From the IMG/VR virus record IMGVR_UViG_3300030430_002837, positions 1-26,578 of that record: 26,578 bases of DNA; one strand, written 5' to 3'. Source of the stretch: a virus. Both the position numbers and the translations under genes were made by a program. Positions 1-7,712 of the stretch are shown here, in pieces (within the stretch, counting starts at the first letter, position 1; every line of letters begins with the position of its first letter). The notes beneath the pieces are model-generated. The model saw only the letters and a list, made by a program, of their open reading frames with translations, did not search any database and was not told the origin of the DNA.

Positions 1-547
1 TAAAACTCTTATCTAATGTGTCAAAAAATGTTTTCTTGATTGTATTTATGGTTTTATCAAACCTTAACCAATCTCTAACAGGTACAGATTTGTTAGCTAC
101 ATCTATTCCATATTGTTTTTTTATAAACGAAGTCCATTTATTTGGTTTTATTTTATACGCTTCTCCACTTCCCTTTCCAGTCCTTTTAACAAATTCATCA
201 AGGTCTAAATCAATAGTTTCACCCTCTTTCATTCCTAGATGAAACATTCCATACTTATTGAACTCCAACTCTTTATTTCTTTTACTCATCTTTAATGAAC
301 GGAATAATTGTCCTGAATGTCTTAATGGTTTTTTCGATGATTTTCTTTGTCCAAAATGACCTGATAAACCTTCTTCTCTTACAAACTTAGTAAAGTCGCT
401 GATTTCTATAAACTTTCCACTTTTTAAAGCATCTTTAGAGCCTTTAAATAAAGAACTCAATGCTCCATTCATATATTCACGAATCATCTTAGGCATCGCT
501 TTTTGTAGCTTACCAGCATCGTATGTTATGTCAAACTCAATCCTCAT
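1..547 (-). CDS. Phage morphogenesis-like protein, cut by the left edge
   Basis: An open frame on the minus strand begins with ATG at 547 and runs 182 codons to the window edge without a stop, so the C terminus is missing. The N terminus reads MRIEFDITYDAGKLQKAMPK, followed by a helical region. Around residues 75-86 there is a PLRHSGQLFRSL segment. This resembles the 'SGrLrrSi' signature of HK97 gp10-like and gpG-type virion morphogenesis or tail-completion proteins. The start overlaps the stop of the upstream small gene by four bases (ATGA), which suggests translational coupling, and it follows portal and terminase in the same unit. A head-completion or neck role fits the context, but the family assignment is inference from one short motif. 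Confidence 0.7.
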   Translation of the reverse strand, partial: MRIEFDITYDAGKLQKAMPKMIREYMNGALSSLFKGSKDALKSGKFIEISDFTKFVREEGLSGHFGQRKSSKKPLRHSGQLFRSLKMSKRNKELEFNKYGMFHLGMKEGETIDLDLDEFVKRTGKGSGEAYKIKPNKWTSFIKKQYGIDVANKSVPVRDWLRFDKTINTIKKTFFDTLDKSF

Positions 548-768
548 TTGATTTGTAGATTCCTTTTGGCAAAGTCCATACCAAGTTTTTTTGCTTTAAG
601 TATTCTTTCGAAACTACGGCTAAGATTGTTTTCGACAAAGTCTTGTCCGAATCTTTCAGGATTTTCGAGTATTTCGTCAATGGTCGAGTCCAAATCTCTG
701 ATTTCAAACTCATTAAGTTGTTTCTGTTCTGTTACGAAGTCTTTGAATAACCGATTGCCCTTGCTCAC
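544..768 (-). CDS. Small charged protein overlapping the portal 3' end
   Basis: This 74-residue, highly charged and predicted helical protein begins MSKGNRLFKDFVTEQKQ. No family was recognised. The start is GTG at 768, inside the last 56 bases of the portal gene in another frame. An AAGGAG box at 774-779, five bases upstream of the GTG, supports this start. The stop overlaps the next gene by four bases. Its place between portal and a morphogenesis-like gene suggests a small virion assembly factor, but the sequence shows no function directly. Confidence 0.72.
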   Translation of the reverse strand: MSKGNRLFKDFVTEQKQLNEFEIRDLDSTIDEILENPERFGQDFVENNLSRSFERILKAKKLGMDFAKRNLQIK

Positions 769-2047
769 TCATTCTCCTTTTCATTTCGTTATTTGCAATA
801 ACATTCTCGTCAATGATTTGCTTTGCTTGTTCGTCTGTTAAATCGTTGTTGTAATGTTGTAATAATTTTGTATGACTAATAAGATTGTTATCTAACATAA
901 ACTGATTAAACATAATTTCATCTTGTGCCGACTTTGGATACTCAGGTTCACTAAAATCTAATCCTAGATCATCAGGAAGTGTAATATTATTCGCACTTAA
1001 TATTGCTTTCTCTACTTGGTAGATTTCGTGTTCATACATTTCCCACAGATCAACGTAATCTTCATAATCCTCTTTACGCTCCAAATCTCGTATAACAAGA
1101 GCTATACCACTTGGTACTTCTCCACCCGAACGATTAAAGTCAATATGTAGATGATTATTTGCAGCACTTGTTTCCATTATTGTCTTTATTATTTCTATCA
1201 AACCTCTCATATCGCCTTTTGGAGAAACAATATCAAAGTTAGCACCTTCAGGTAATATTAAAGTTTCATCTGTACCAGCTCTTACTACATTAGAATCTGC
1301 ATAAACTCCTGTAACTACTGGCTGACCAAATGCCTGAAATCGACCACCGATACAAAGTTCTGTAAACAAAATGTTTACTGCTTCATTTGCTTGTACTATA
1401 TCGGATGCCCCTGCAACAAAGTGTGAATCAATTTGTGGTTCTCTGTGAATAAATGATACTGGAATGATACCATAATTATGTTCGACTTCATCTAGTATCT
1501 TACCACTACTGTCGTATTTAATCATCAAGGTATCATCAAGATACATATATGTCTGCTCTTGTTCGTATGAGATGTCATCAACTAAATTATCTATTGGATA
1601 AGCGATTGCTATTGGGTTTAATGGATCGTCATCAGACATAAACGGATGATAAAAGTAAATAGGATGATAATCTAATTGTTGCTTTACTGGATTAAAAGTA
1701 ATTCTACAAGCTACTGTACCTAACAGTTTAGCAATACGCTCAATATGTTTTAACTTTACATTTTTAAATCGTGTCAATGCAGTATATTGATCGTTTACAT
1801 TACGAACTGCACCTGTACGATATATTCGTGCCATCTTATTTATAAAACGATGTGTAAAGTTAATAAATAAAGGTGGAACTTCTCTGAAAGCATCAATCTT
1901 GAAACGGTTAGCTATGTAACCTTCCATGTTTTCACCTTCATAGTAGTCAAGCATCTTATTGATGTGCTTTTGCCTTCTTCTATGTATATCTAACTTTTGA
2001 TCTTGGATTGATTCGTTAATCAATTCCTTTGCCATTGAGTATATCAT
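713..2047 (-). CDS. Portal protein
   Basis: A 444-residue protein encoded directly after the large terminase, overlapping its stop by four bases (ATGA). The portal is the dodecameric ring at one head vertex through which DNA is packaged and to which the tail attaches. Supporting features are the length, the position next to terminase, an N-terminal helical region followed by a mixed alpha/beta body, and helical segments around residues 310-360 (LERKEDYEDYVDLWEMYEHE) that fit the portal stem and wing. The C terminus is charged. ATG at 2047 is used because it is coupled to the terminase stop. An internal Met at residue 5 is an alternative, and neither has a clear SD site. The call rests on context plus general portal-like organisation rather than a diagnostic motif. 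Confidence 0.85.
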   Translation of the reverse strand: MIYSMAKELINESIQDQKLDIHRRRQKHINKMLDYYEGENMEGYIANRFKIDAFREVPPLFINFTHRFINKMARIYRTGAVRNVNDQYTALTRFKNVKLKHIERIAKLLGTVACRITFNPVKQQLDYHPIYFYHPFMSDDDPLNPIAIAYPIDNLVDDISYEQEQTYMYLDDTLMIKYDSSGKILDEVEHNYGIIPVSFIHREPQIDSHFVAGASDIVQANEAVNILFTELCIGGRFQAFGQPVVTGVYADSNVVRAGTDETLILPEGANFDIVSPKGDMRGLIEIIKTIMETSAANNHLHIDFNRSGGEVPSGIALVIRDLERKEDYEDYVDLWEMYEHEIYQVEKAILSANNITLPDDLGLDFSEPEYPKSAQDEIMFNQFMLDNNLISHTKLLQHYNNDLTDEQAKQIIDENVIANNEMKRRMSEQGQSVIQRLRNRTETT

Positions 2048-3354
2048 CTACTTACCACTTTCATTTGCATATTTTTAATTGGATAATGCGTTACAAAAAA
2101 CATTCTCAAAGAGTCCATTGAGTGATCTGAACGACCATCTTTCAATGGATTTTCTTTCAAAGGTCTATTGTCTTTATCTAATTCGTACCGATAGGCTTCT
2201 AAATCCTCTATCAACCCCTTACATTTCTTATCTATATGGATTCTATGTATTCCATCGGCATTTTCAAAAAACGATCTAACATGGTCTATTCCTGTGGCAA
2301 TAGAACGAGATACTTTATCTCGTGGGAATCGGCAATATATACCGAAGTTTCTCATTTGAGCTATATCACCCATTCCTGTTTGACTTTGAACTTGTCCTCC
2401 AGCAGGATCAGCGTAATAACGAGCAACATGATACGGTTTTTGTAATATTCTCCTTGCTAATGTTTCGGTCTTAATATTACGCTCATGTACTATTTCATCA
2501 ATCACGTTGATATGTTCTAAACCGTCTGTATCTATCCAAGTTTGAAACCATAAAACTGCTGGTTGTCTGTAACCAAAATCCATACTACAAAAAGTTGGCT
2601 TTCTTGGATCATGTGGGAAATCTCCTACATGAGTATCTCTACGGAACGATTCGTAAACTATACCTCCCATTGAAGTGAATGAAGCACCATACTCCTGTTG
2701 AAAAATCTGTGGCGATAAATTTCTGCGTATCTCTTGCAAATCTTTATCTTGATAACCATCAGGAAACGCATGATGATTATCCCAAGATGGTGAGTTGAAG
2801 GAAAACCACTCAGGATCATCTCTTTGATATAATTCGTGTACCCAATTAAATCCTGATGGTGTTGTAATAAAAATAGCACGACTGTCCTTTTGGTCTGATA
2901 AAGTAGGTCGTAAATATTGTTCCCAAACTCGTTTATCTATGTATGCTGCTTCATCCAAGATTACCAATGAATTACTCTCTCCGAGCAACGTAGAGGGGTT
3001 ATTAGCCGATTTACCTTGTATCGAGCTACCCCAATCAAATTCTAAAAATTGATCCCTTTCACTAAACCTTTTAGGTTTCCATCCCATCTCAATCACTAAC
3101 TTCTTATAAACCTCTCTAAATACTTTATTAGAAAGCTCATAAGTCGGTGCGACAACCCATATTCTTTTATTGGGTTGCGTGATCGTGTAGATTGCTTCCA
3201 TCGCAGAAGATAACGATTTACCAAATCTTCTACCACAAACTGCAACCGTAAAGCGATGCTGTTTTTCAGGAAAATGTAATTTGATCTGACCACTATGAGG
3301 TACATAGTTAATCTGTTCAAATAACTTCTTTTTAAACTCTTTTTGTTTATCCAC
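2044..3354 (-). CDS. terL: Terminase large subunit
   Basis: The ATP-driven DNA packaging motor and headful or cos nuclease, 436 residues. The ATPase domain has a Walker A motif CGRRFGKS at residues 40-47 and a Walker B motif LVILDEAA at 130-137, with a TTPSG coupling-type motif at 164-168. The nuclease domain shows SMDFG (D259), YYADPAG (D316) and SDHSMDSLRM (D410/D414), the expected acidic positions of the RNase H-like fold. The start is GTG at 3354. No in-frame ATG precedes the Walker A motif and an in-frame stop lies upstream, so the GTG is the only canonical choice, though it lacks an SD site. No small terminase subunit was recognised in the window. The gene is transcribed away from scaffold and coat, which is unusual. 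Confidence 0.97.
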   Translation of the reverse strand: MDKQKEFKKKLFEQINYVPHSGQIKLHFPEKQHRFTVAVCGRRFGKSLSSAMEAIYTITQPNKRIWVVAPTYELSNKVFREVYKKLVIEMGWKPKRFSERDQFLEFDWGSSIQGKSANNPSTLLGESNSLVILDEAAYIDKRVWEQYLRPTLSDQKDSRAIFITTPSGFNWVHELYQRDDPEWFSFNSPSWDNHHAFPDGYQDKDLQEIRRNLSPQIFQQEYGASFTSMGGIVYESFRRDTHVGDFPHDPRKPTFCSMDFGYRQPAVLWFQTWIDTDGLEHINVIDEIVHERNIKTETLARRILQKPYHVARYYADPAGGQVQSQTGMGDIAQMRNFGIYCRFPRDKVSRSIATGIDHVRSFFENADGIHRIHIDKKCKGLIEDLEAYRYELDKDNRPLKENPLKDGRSDHSMDSLRMFFVTHYPIKNMQMKVVSR

Positions 3355-3395
3355 GAATAATCTTGTGCAAGTCCACTACTTTAATTTAATATATA

Positions 3396-3432
3396 ATGTG
3401 TGTAATCTACAAGATATTGTATATACGCACAT
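3396..3432. promoter_or_regulatory. Nested inverted repeat in the divergent control region
   Basis: The 105-base gap 3355-3459 separates the leftward packaging genes from the rightward scaffold and capsid genes. Outer arms ATGTGTGTA (3396-3404) and TACGCACAT (3424-3432) are complementary at eight of nine positions. Inside them a perfect pair TACAA/TTGTA (3408-3412 and 3417-3421) flanks GATA. The two centres differ by only half a base. The dyad overlaps a candidate leftward promoter and follows a TATAAT hexamer (3392-3397) that could serve the rightward unit, although no good -35 precedes that hexamer. A protein operator is the favoured reading; an RNA hairpin in a leader is the alternative. 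Confidence 0.5.
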
Positions 3433-3444
3433 TCTCAAACACAA
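3416..3444 (-). promoter_or_regulatory. Candidate sigma70-type promoter for packaging genes
   Basis: On the minus strand, TTGTGT (3444-3439) and TACAAT (3421-3416) are separated by exactly 17 bases. The -10 box matches the TATAAT consensus at five of six positions and the -35 at three. It would produce a leader of about 55 bases before the terminase GTG and lies across the inverted repeat, so an operator bound there could block it. This is consensus matching in an AT-rich spacer and therefore only suggestive. Confidence 0.4.
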
Positions 3445-3459
3445 TATATAGGAGGACAG

Positions 3460-3966
3460 ATGTCCGAAGAAACTAAGACACCAGCAGGTGTTCAGAACGA
3501 GCAGTCAGCTCAATCTATAAAATCTGATGATAATATAGACTATAAATCTCTTTACATGAATGAAGTTGAAAATGCAAAAAAACAAAGAAGTTTGAAGCAA
3601 GATGCTCTGTCGCAGTTAAATTCTTTTAAAGAAGAACAAATGAAAGAGCAGGGTAAATATAAAGAACTTGCAGACGAGTTGAGTAAGAAAGTAGAATATC
3701 TTTCACCTTTTGAACAGAAGTTCAATGAGATACAAACACAGACTAAAAATGATCTTTTGCAACAACTTTCAGATGAAGATAAAGAGTTATTGGCTGATAA
3801 GGATATTGGTACAATAAGATTATTCGTAAATAAATTTAATAGTAATGTCGCAAAGAATCCTGAACATATTGCTGGTAGAACAAGAAATAGTTTACCTCAA
3901 AAAGCATGGAAGGATATGACAGATAGTGAGCGTAGAGCTTATTATCAGGAAAAGTCTTTGCAATAA
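3460..3966 (+). CDS. Capsid scaffolding protein (probable)
   Basis: A 168-residue, strongly charged protein with an unstructured N terminus (about residues 1-28) followed by long helical, coiled-coil-like segments rich in K, E and Q (KKQRSLKQDALSQLNSF, KEEQMKEQGKYKELADELSK). It lies 18 bases before the major capsid gene. This composition, size and position are characteristic of phage scaffolding proteins, which guide coat assembly into proheads and then leave. The C terminus ends in a short basic and aromatic helix (DSERRAYYQEKSLQ), which could bind coat protein. An AGGAGG-type SD site lies just before the ATG. No protease gene was recognised nearby, so how the scaffold is removed is unknown. 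Confidence 0.8.
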   Translation: MSEETKTPAGVQNEQSAQSIKSDDNIDYKSLYMNEVENAKKQRSLKQDALSQLNSFKEEQMKEQGKYKELADELSKKVEYLSPFEQKFNEIQTQTKNDLLQQLSDEDKELLADKDIGTIRLFVNKFNSNVAKNPEHIAGRTRNSLPQKAWKDMTDSERRAYYQEKSLQ

Positions 3967-3984
3967 ACATAAGGAAAATTAAAA

Positions 3985-5067
3985 ATGGCTTTAAGTGCAA
4001 CAAATAATATTACCCTAGCTGGTGGATTGGGAGATACAGATGGAGAATCTTCGGTTCAAAACTTTATTCCTGAAGTTTGGGGTGCTTCAATTATGGATTA
4101 TATGGAAAAAAATCTAGTATTTGGAGCATTAGCAAATGATTTATCTGCTATGGTTGCTAACGGTGGTGATAAGATTCATTTACCAAAGCATACTGAATTA
4201 ACTGCAAGTGATACTTACGGTGGGGCAACTCCTGCTGTAGAAACTCTAATTGGTACAAATTTAGCATTTTCTGCGACAAGTGCAGCAGACGGAGAATACA
4301 CCCTTGATATTAATCAAGCAATTCATAGTGCTGTTGCAATAACAGATGTAGCTCAGATGCAATCAAGTTATGATGTGATGAATATTTACACTCAAAAACT
4401 AGGTTACGCACTTGCTAAAAAAACAGATCAGTATATAGCTCAAAAATTATTTGAATCTGTAGCATTTAATTATGCTAACGCAGATGGGAACGATGGTTCA
4501 CAAGCTGGTAATGCTATTGTTATAAACGCTGATGTAGGTTCGAGAACTATTACACAACTTGGTGTTTCAAATATGTTAAGTTCAATATATTCAAATGATT
4601 CAGGGATACAAGATTATGTTATGGTTCTTACTCCTGATGTATATGCAAGTTTATTTTTACTAGATAACTTTGTGAAATTTGACGGTATTGGTACTTCTTT
4701 CGGAACAGAAGTTCCTTTAGTTAGTGGTTTTGTAGGTAAACTAGCTGGAATAGATGTAATTGTTTCAAACAACTTTGTAGATTACGGTGCTGGTTCATCT
4801 ACATTAGCTTCAACATCTACCCCAGTAGGTAATTTTAGTGCTAATGGTATTAATGATGAGCATGAGAAGTTATTAGGATTTTTAATCCACAAAGATGCTT
4901 TACATATAGCATATTCAAGGGGCATGAAAGCAAGAGTACAAAGTGATTATCATTTAGCTTCACTATCTACAAGATTTGTAGCAGATAGTGTTTATGGATG
5001 CTTAGTTACTGGAAGTGCCACAGCAGGAAATAAGAGAGTTTTTGCTTTAATAGATAAAATATCTTAG
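3985..5067 (+). CDS. Major capsid protein
   Basis: A 360-residue protein that probably forms the head shell. It follows the scaffold and precedes a hairpin and terminator, as expected for a highly expressed coat gene. Supporting sequence features are the N-terminal segment with FIPEVWGASIMDYMEKNLVF (about residues 27-46), an alternating beta and helical body with a KKTDQYIAQKLFES helix, and a C-terminal stretch with LLGFLIHKDALHIAYSRG and MKARVQSDYHLASLSTRF, typical of HK97-fold phage coats. The 'large helix then loop, then viral-coat C-terminal beta strands' pattern is inferred from sequence, not modelled. AAGGA lies nine bases before the ATG. No N-terminal delta domain is obvious, in keeping with the separate scaffold gene. 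Confidence 0.9.
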   Translation: MALSATNNITLAGGLGDTDGESSVQNFIPEVWGASIMDYMEKNLVFGALANDLSAMVANGGDKIHLPKHTELTASDTYGGATPAVETLIGTNLAFSATSAADGEYTLDINQAIHSAVAITDVAQMQSSYDVMNIYTQKLGYALAKKTDQYIAQKLFESVAFNYANADGNDGSQAGNAIVINADVGSRTITQLGVSNMLSSIYSNDSGIQDYVMVLTPDVYASLFLLDNFVKFDGIGTSFGTEVPLVSGFVGKLAGIDVIVSNNFVDYGAGSSTLASTSTPVGNFSANGINDEHEKLLGFLIHKDALHIAYSRGMKARVQSDYHLASLSTRFVADSVYGCLVTGSATAGNKRVFALIDKIS

Positions 5068-5083
5068 TCTTATTTTCAAATCC

Positions 5084-5119
5084 TTAATAAGAGGGGAGAT
5101 TAAATCCCCTGCTTATTAA
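5084..5119 (+). other. Stable RNA hairpin after the coat gene
   Basis: TTAATAAGAGGGGA (5084-5097) pairs with TCCCCT-G-CTTATTAA (5105-5119), giving a 14-base-pair stem with a single bulged G and a seven-base loop. There is no T tract after it, so it is unlikely to terminate alone. It sits 17 bases after the major capsid stop and just upstream of a true terminator-like hairpin. It may protect the capsid mRNA 3' end or serve as a processing site. Confidence 0.6.
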
Positions 5120-5128
5120 TTAAAACAT

Positions 5129-5158
5129 AAGGGGGCAGTTCTCTGCCCCTTTATTTAT
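5129..5158 (+). terminator. Intrinsic terminator downstream of the major capsid gene
   Basis: GGGGCAG (5132-5138) pairs perfectly with CTGCCCC (5143-5149) around a TTCT loop, with an extra AA/TT closing after a bulged G. The stem is followed by TTTATTTAT. A GC-rich stem and short T-rich tract fit a rho-independent terminator, probably partial because same-strand genes continue after only a short gap. Confidence 0.75.
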
Positions 5159-5170
5159 AAGGAGTAATTA

Positions 5171-5515
5171 ATGTCAAAACTAAATAAATTTACATCACAG
5201 GAGTCCCTTAACGCAACTCAGGGTTATGCTGGTGAATTTACAGTAAAAGCAAGACAGACAGTTAATGCAGCAGGTGGAACAACAGGTCATATACCATTAG
5301 ATGGCGATACATCAATAGTATTGCTACAACCTTCAGTAGATACGCAATTTTCATTTACAACAGCAGAAGCAGATATTGTACCTAATGATGATTTACATAT
5401 ACAAGCTGATTTATTAACATCTTTAGTAGTTCCGAAAGGATTAGGTGATACTGTTGTTTTAAACTTTTTAGCATTAGGTAGTTCAGCAGGTACTATGAAA
5501 GTAGTAGAGGTTTAA
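5171..5515 (+). CDS. Candidate head decoration or small virion protein
   Basis: A 114-residue protein, predicted mostly beta-stranded, rich in T, V, A and G and poor in lysine after the N terminus. It is the first gene after the coat terminator, preceded by AAGGAG (5159-5164) six bases before the ATG. Many phages place a capsid-stabilising decoration protein directly after the coat. The size and composition suit that role, but no diagnostic motif was recognised. It could equally be a small fibre-associated protein given the fibre gene that follows two bases after its stop. Confidence 0.75.
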   Translation: MSKLNKFTSQESLNATQGYAGEFTVKARQTVNAAGGTTGHIPLDGDTSIVLLQPSVDTQFSFTTAEADIVPNDDLHIQADLLTSLVVPKGLGDTVVLNFLALGSSAGTMKVVEV

Positions 5516-5516
5516 T

Positions 5517-6857
5517 ATGTTAAATGGTAATATAAATTCTGTAGGTAAAATAGCAGATACATCAGGTGATAAAATAAATTTTGATTCTAATACACTTGTA
5601 ATTGATGAAACTAATAATAGAGTTGGTATCGGAGTAGAAAGTCCAACTGAATCATTTGAAATAAGAGGAAGTACCTCAGCTACAAGAGCTTTGGTCAAAA
5701 CTACAACAGGTAATGCTATATTTAGAGTAGATACAGACACATCTGATTTTTCAGTAGTAGGAAAGGGTGATTCTAATAGATTAGATTTTTATGATGCAAA
5801 TGCAAATGCAACTCCTTTTAAACTAGATGGTGGTGGCACAGGTCATGTTACAGACACTCTTGTAGTAAAGTCAGGTAAAGTTGGAATTGGAACATCTGCT
5901 CCAATTACGGCATTACAGGTTAATAGTGCAGACCATACTCAAGTACAAATAAGAAGTAGTGATGGCACTAAAGTACCAATATTATCTTTAACTAATACTG
6001 ATAGAACTTGGCAATTAAGATGTAATGGTGGTTCAAATGATAGATTTGAAATAAGAGATGAAACAGCATCAAGTGATAATACTAGATTTGTTATAAATAC
6101 ATCAGGTGAAGTAGGTATAGGTAATGCACCATCAGCTAAACTACATCTTGAACAAGGTGATTTTAGAATTAACAATGATACAGATGGTTTTCAGGTTATA
6201 GAGTTTTCTGAAGCAGGTATTCTTCAATCAAAATTTGGTTTTAATTGTAGTAATAATACATTAAATATCAGAACAAGAGATTCATCAGGAAATCTTGATA
6301 ATAGGGTTAATGTTTTTAGTGGGGTTGATAACAGTCTATTTCAAATTACTAATACTGGTCAGTCTATTCTATCACTTAAAAATTCAGCTAGTAATGGAGC
6401 AGACTTTAGAATAATAAGCAAAGTTAATGGCTCTAAAGCAAATTTATTATTTCAAGATAATACTCATAGTGCTGATATAATGACTTTAACTCAAGATGGT
6501 CAAATAGGTATTAATACTGCTACACCTTCAACTAACTTGCAAATTAATGGAACAACAGCTTTTCAAAGTGCAGCAACAACTATATCTGGTGGTGCATTTG
6601 CAGTTACTAATAGTTTTCACAATCTTACACCTCAAGGTGGTTCAGGTAGCGATGATTTAGATACTATAAATAGTGGTGCAGTAGCTGGACAAATTTTAAT
6701 TTTAAGAAGTGTAAGTAGTTCTAATACAATTACTATAAAAAATGGTACAGGCAATATTATAGTTAAAGGTGGTGATTTCGTTATGAATGCTAGTACAGAT
6801 TATTTTTGCTGTATTTATGATGGTAGTAATTGGGTAGAATTATTTAAAAGTGAATAA
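5517..6857 (+). CDS. Tail fibre or virion appendage with VGIG repeats
   Basis: A 446-residue beta-rich protein. Four spaced copies of a 'VGIGTxxPxxxLxV' motif occur: RVGIGVESPTESFEI (35-49), KVGIGTSAPITALQV (121-135), EVGIGNAPSAKLHL (198-211) and QIGINTATPSTNLQI (329-343). Such motifs are common in trimeric fibre and appendage proteins of marine phages. Between them lie S/T/N/D/G-rich strands. The C-terminal 60 residues (GQILILRSVSSSNTITI, then TGNIIVKGGDFVM and DGSNWVELF) match the general form of a fibre end cap with a final 'WVEL' strand. It probably helps recognise host surface glycans. Its place between capsid and lysis genes rather than after the tail tip is atypical, so attachment to the head is also possible. 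Confidence 0.82.
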   Translation: MLNGNINSVGKIADTSGDKINFDSNTLVIDETNNRVGIGVESPTESFEIRGSTSATRALVKTTTGNAIFRVDTDTSDFSVVGKGDSNRLDFYDANANATPFKLDGGGTGHVTDTLVVKSGKVGIGTSAPITALQVNSADHTQVQIRSSDGTKVPILSLTNTDRTWQLRCNGGSNDRFEIRDETASSDNTRFVINTSGEVGIGNAPSAKLHLEQGDFRINNDTDGFQVIEFSEAGILQSKFGFNCSNNTLNIRTRDSSGNLDNRVNVFSGVDNSLFQITNTGQSILSLKNSASNGADFRIISKVNGSKANLLFQDNTHSADIMTLTQDGQIGINTATPSTNLQINGTTAFQSAATTISGGAFAVTNSFHNLTPQGGSGSDDLDTINSGAVAGQILILRSVSSSNTITIKNGTGNIIVKGGDFVMNASTDYFCCIYDGSNWVELFKSE

Positions 6858-6875
6858 TAAATAAAAGGAAAAAAA

Positions 6876-7157
6876 ATGGCACTATTTACAGAAGATGAAG
6901 CAAAAGCATCTACAATAGTTAGATTAGAAAAACAAATGTCAGATGGAGTTTATAACTCTATGATTATAGGTATAACTGATGCAGATGATAATTATTATGA
7001 TTGGGAAGATAGCTCAATTAGAGCAAATGCTAGTAAAGATACTATTAAAGCAGCAGTATCTGCATATTTACAGGCTAATGTAGAAAAAAAAGCTAAACCA
7101 GCAGTAAAAACTTATGAACAACTAGAAGATAAAGGTATAGGAGAAACACTTGGATAA
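6876..7157 (+). CDS. Small acidic protein of unknown function
   Basis: 93 residues beginning MALFTEDEAKASTIVRLEKQ. No family was recognised. The N-terminal half is acidic (DADDNYYDWEDSS) and the C-terminal half is helical and alanine- and lysine-rich. AAAGGA lies seven bases before the ATG. It follows a fibre gene and overlaps the next small gene by eight bases. It may be a fibre-assembly helper or a minor virion protein, but that is guesswork from position. Confidence 0.78.
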   Translation: MALFTEDEAKASTIVRLEKQMSDGVYNSMIIGITDADDNYYDWEDSSIRANASKDTIKAAVSAYLQANVEKKAKPAVKTYEQLEDKGIGETLG

Positions 7158-7326
7158 AGTGGAAAAAAAAGACTCTAAAAAATTAAGTATAGAAGAAGAG
7201 ATAGAATCAATTAAGCAACAATACAATGATGCTATAAATAAACAACAACAATATAGTAATCTTGCTCAAAGATGTTTAGGTGCTATTGAAGTTTTAGAGA
7301 AAATGATAAAAGATAGCGATGTTTAA
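7150..7326 (+). CDS. Small coiled-coil protein with a TTG start
   Basis: A 58-residue frame starting at TTG 7150, with AGGAGA at 7139-7144 and six bases between GGAG and the start. A GTG nine bases later would lie too far from that SD box. The product begins MDKVEKKDSKKLSIEEEIES and is almost entirely helical: charged, Q-rich and heptad-like through residues 13-55 (IESIKQQYNDAINKQQQYSN). It overlaps the upstream gene by eight bases and the endolysin by eight bases, filling what would otherwise be a 160-base gap. No function is recognised. Small coiled-coil proteins beside lysis genes are common but diverse. Confidence 0.75.
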   Translation: MDKVEKKDSKKLSIEEEIESIKQQYNDAINKQQQYSNLAQRCLGAIEVLEKMIKDSDV

Positions 7327-7711
7327 GTTTGGCAAAAAATCAAAAGAGAGGTTGGCTACTTGTCATCCTGATTTACAAAAGGTGTTTAATGAAGTTATTA
7401 AATTCGTTGATTGTTCAGTTCTTGAAGGTCATAGAGGTGAAGAAAGACAAAATAAATTTTATGAAGAAGGTAAATCAAAAGTTAAGTTCCCCAACGGTCG
7501 TCATAATGCTAGTCCAAGTAATGCTGTGGATATTACCCCTTATCCTGTTGATTGGGATGATAGAGAACGTCAAACTCTTTTTGCAGGATTCGTTTTAGGA
7601 ATCGCACAAGGTATGGGTATAAAGCTAAGATGGGGAGGTGATTGGGATATGGACTTTGAGGTTCAAGATAATAGATTCGATGATTTTCCACATTTTGAAT
7701 TAAGGAAATAA
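7319..7711 (+). CDS. Endolysin, M15-type peptidase (L-Ala-D-Glu or D-Ala-D-Ala class)
   Basis: A 130-residue single-domain lysin expected to cut peptide cross-links or stems of peptidoglycan at the end of infection. It has the M15/VanY zinc peptidase signature: EGHRG with EERQ (residues 36-44), GRHNASPSNAVDI with H62 and D71 as metal ligands, and DFPHFEL with D122 and H125 as catalytic and metal residues. The length matches compact phage M15C enzymes such as T5-type endolysins. There is no signal peptide, so it needs a holin or similar membrane lesion, and two small membrane proteins follow directly. The ATG at 7319 lies eight bases before the upstream stop. Confidence 0.93.
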   Translation: MFKFGKKSKERLATCHPDLQKVFNEVIKFVDCSVLEGHRGEERQNKFYEEGKSKVKFPNGRHNASPSNAVDITPYPVDWDDRERQTLFAGFVLGIAQGMGIKLRWGGDWDMDFEVQDNRFDDFPHFELRK

Positions 7712-7712
7712 T

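Noticed and set aside
18-242. Plus-strand frame opposite the left-edge gene
   Set aside because: It is antisense to a continuous minus-strand gene with a clear coupled start, and it has no SD site or recognisable motif.
7329-7598. A second plus-strand frame within the endolysin gene
   Set aside because: The M15 catalytic residues are in the other frame, and this frame has no SD or family resemblance.
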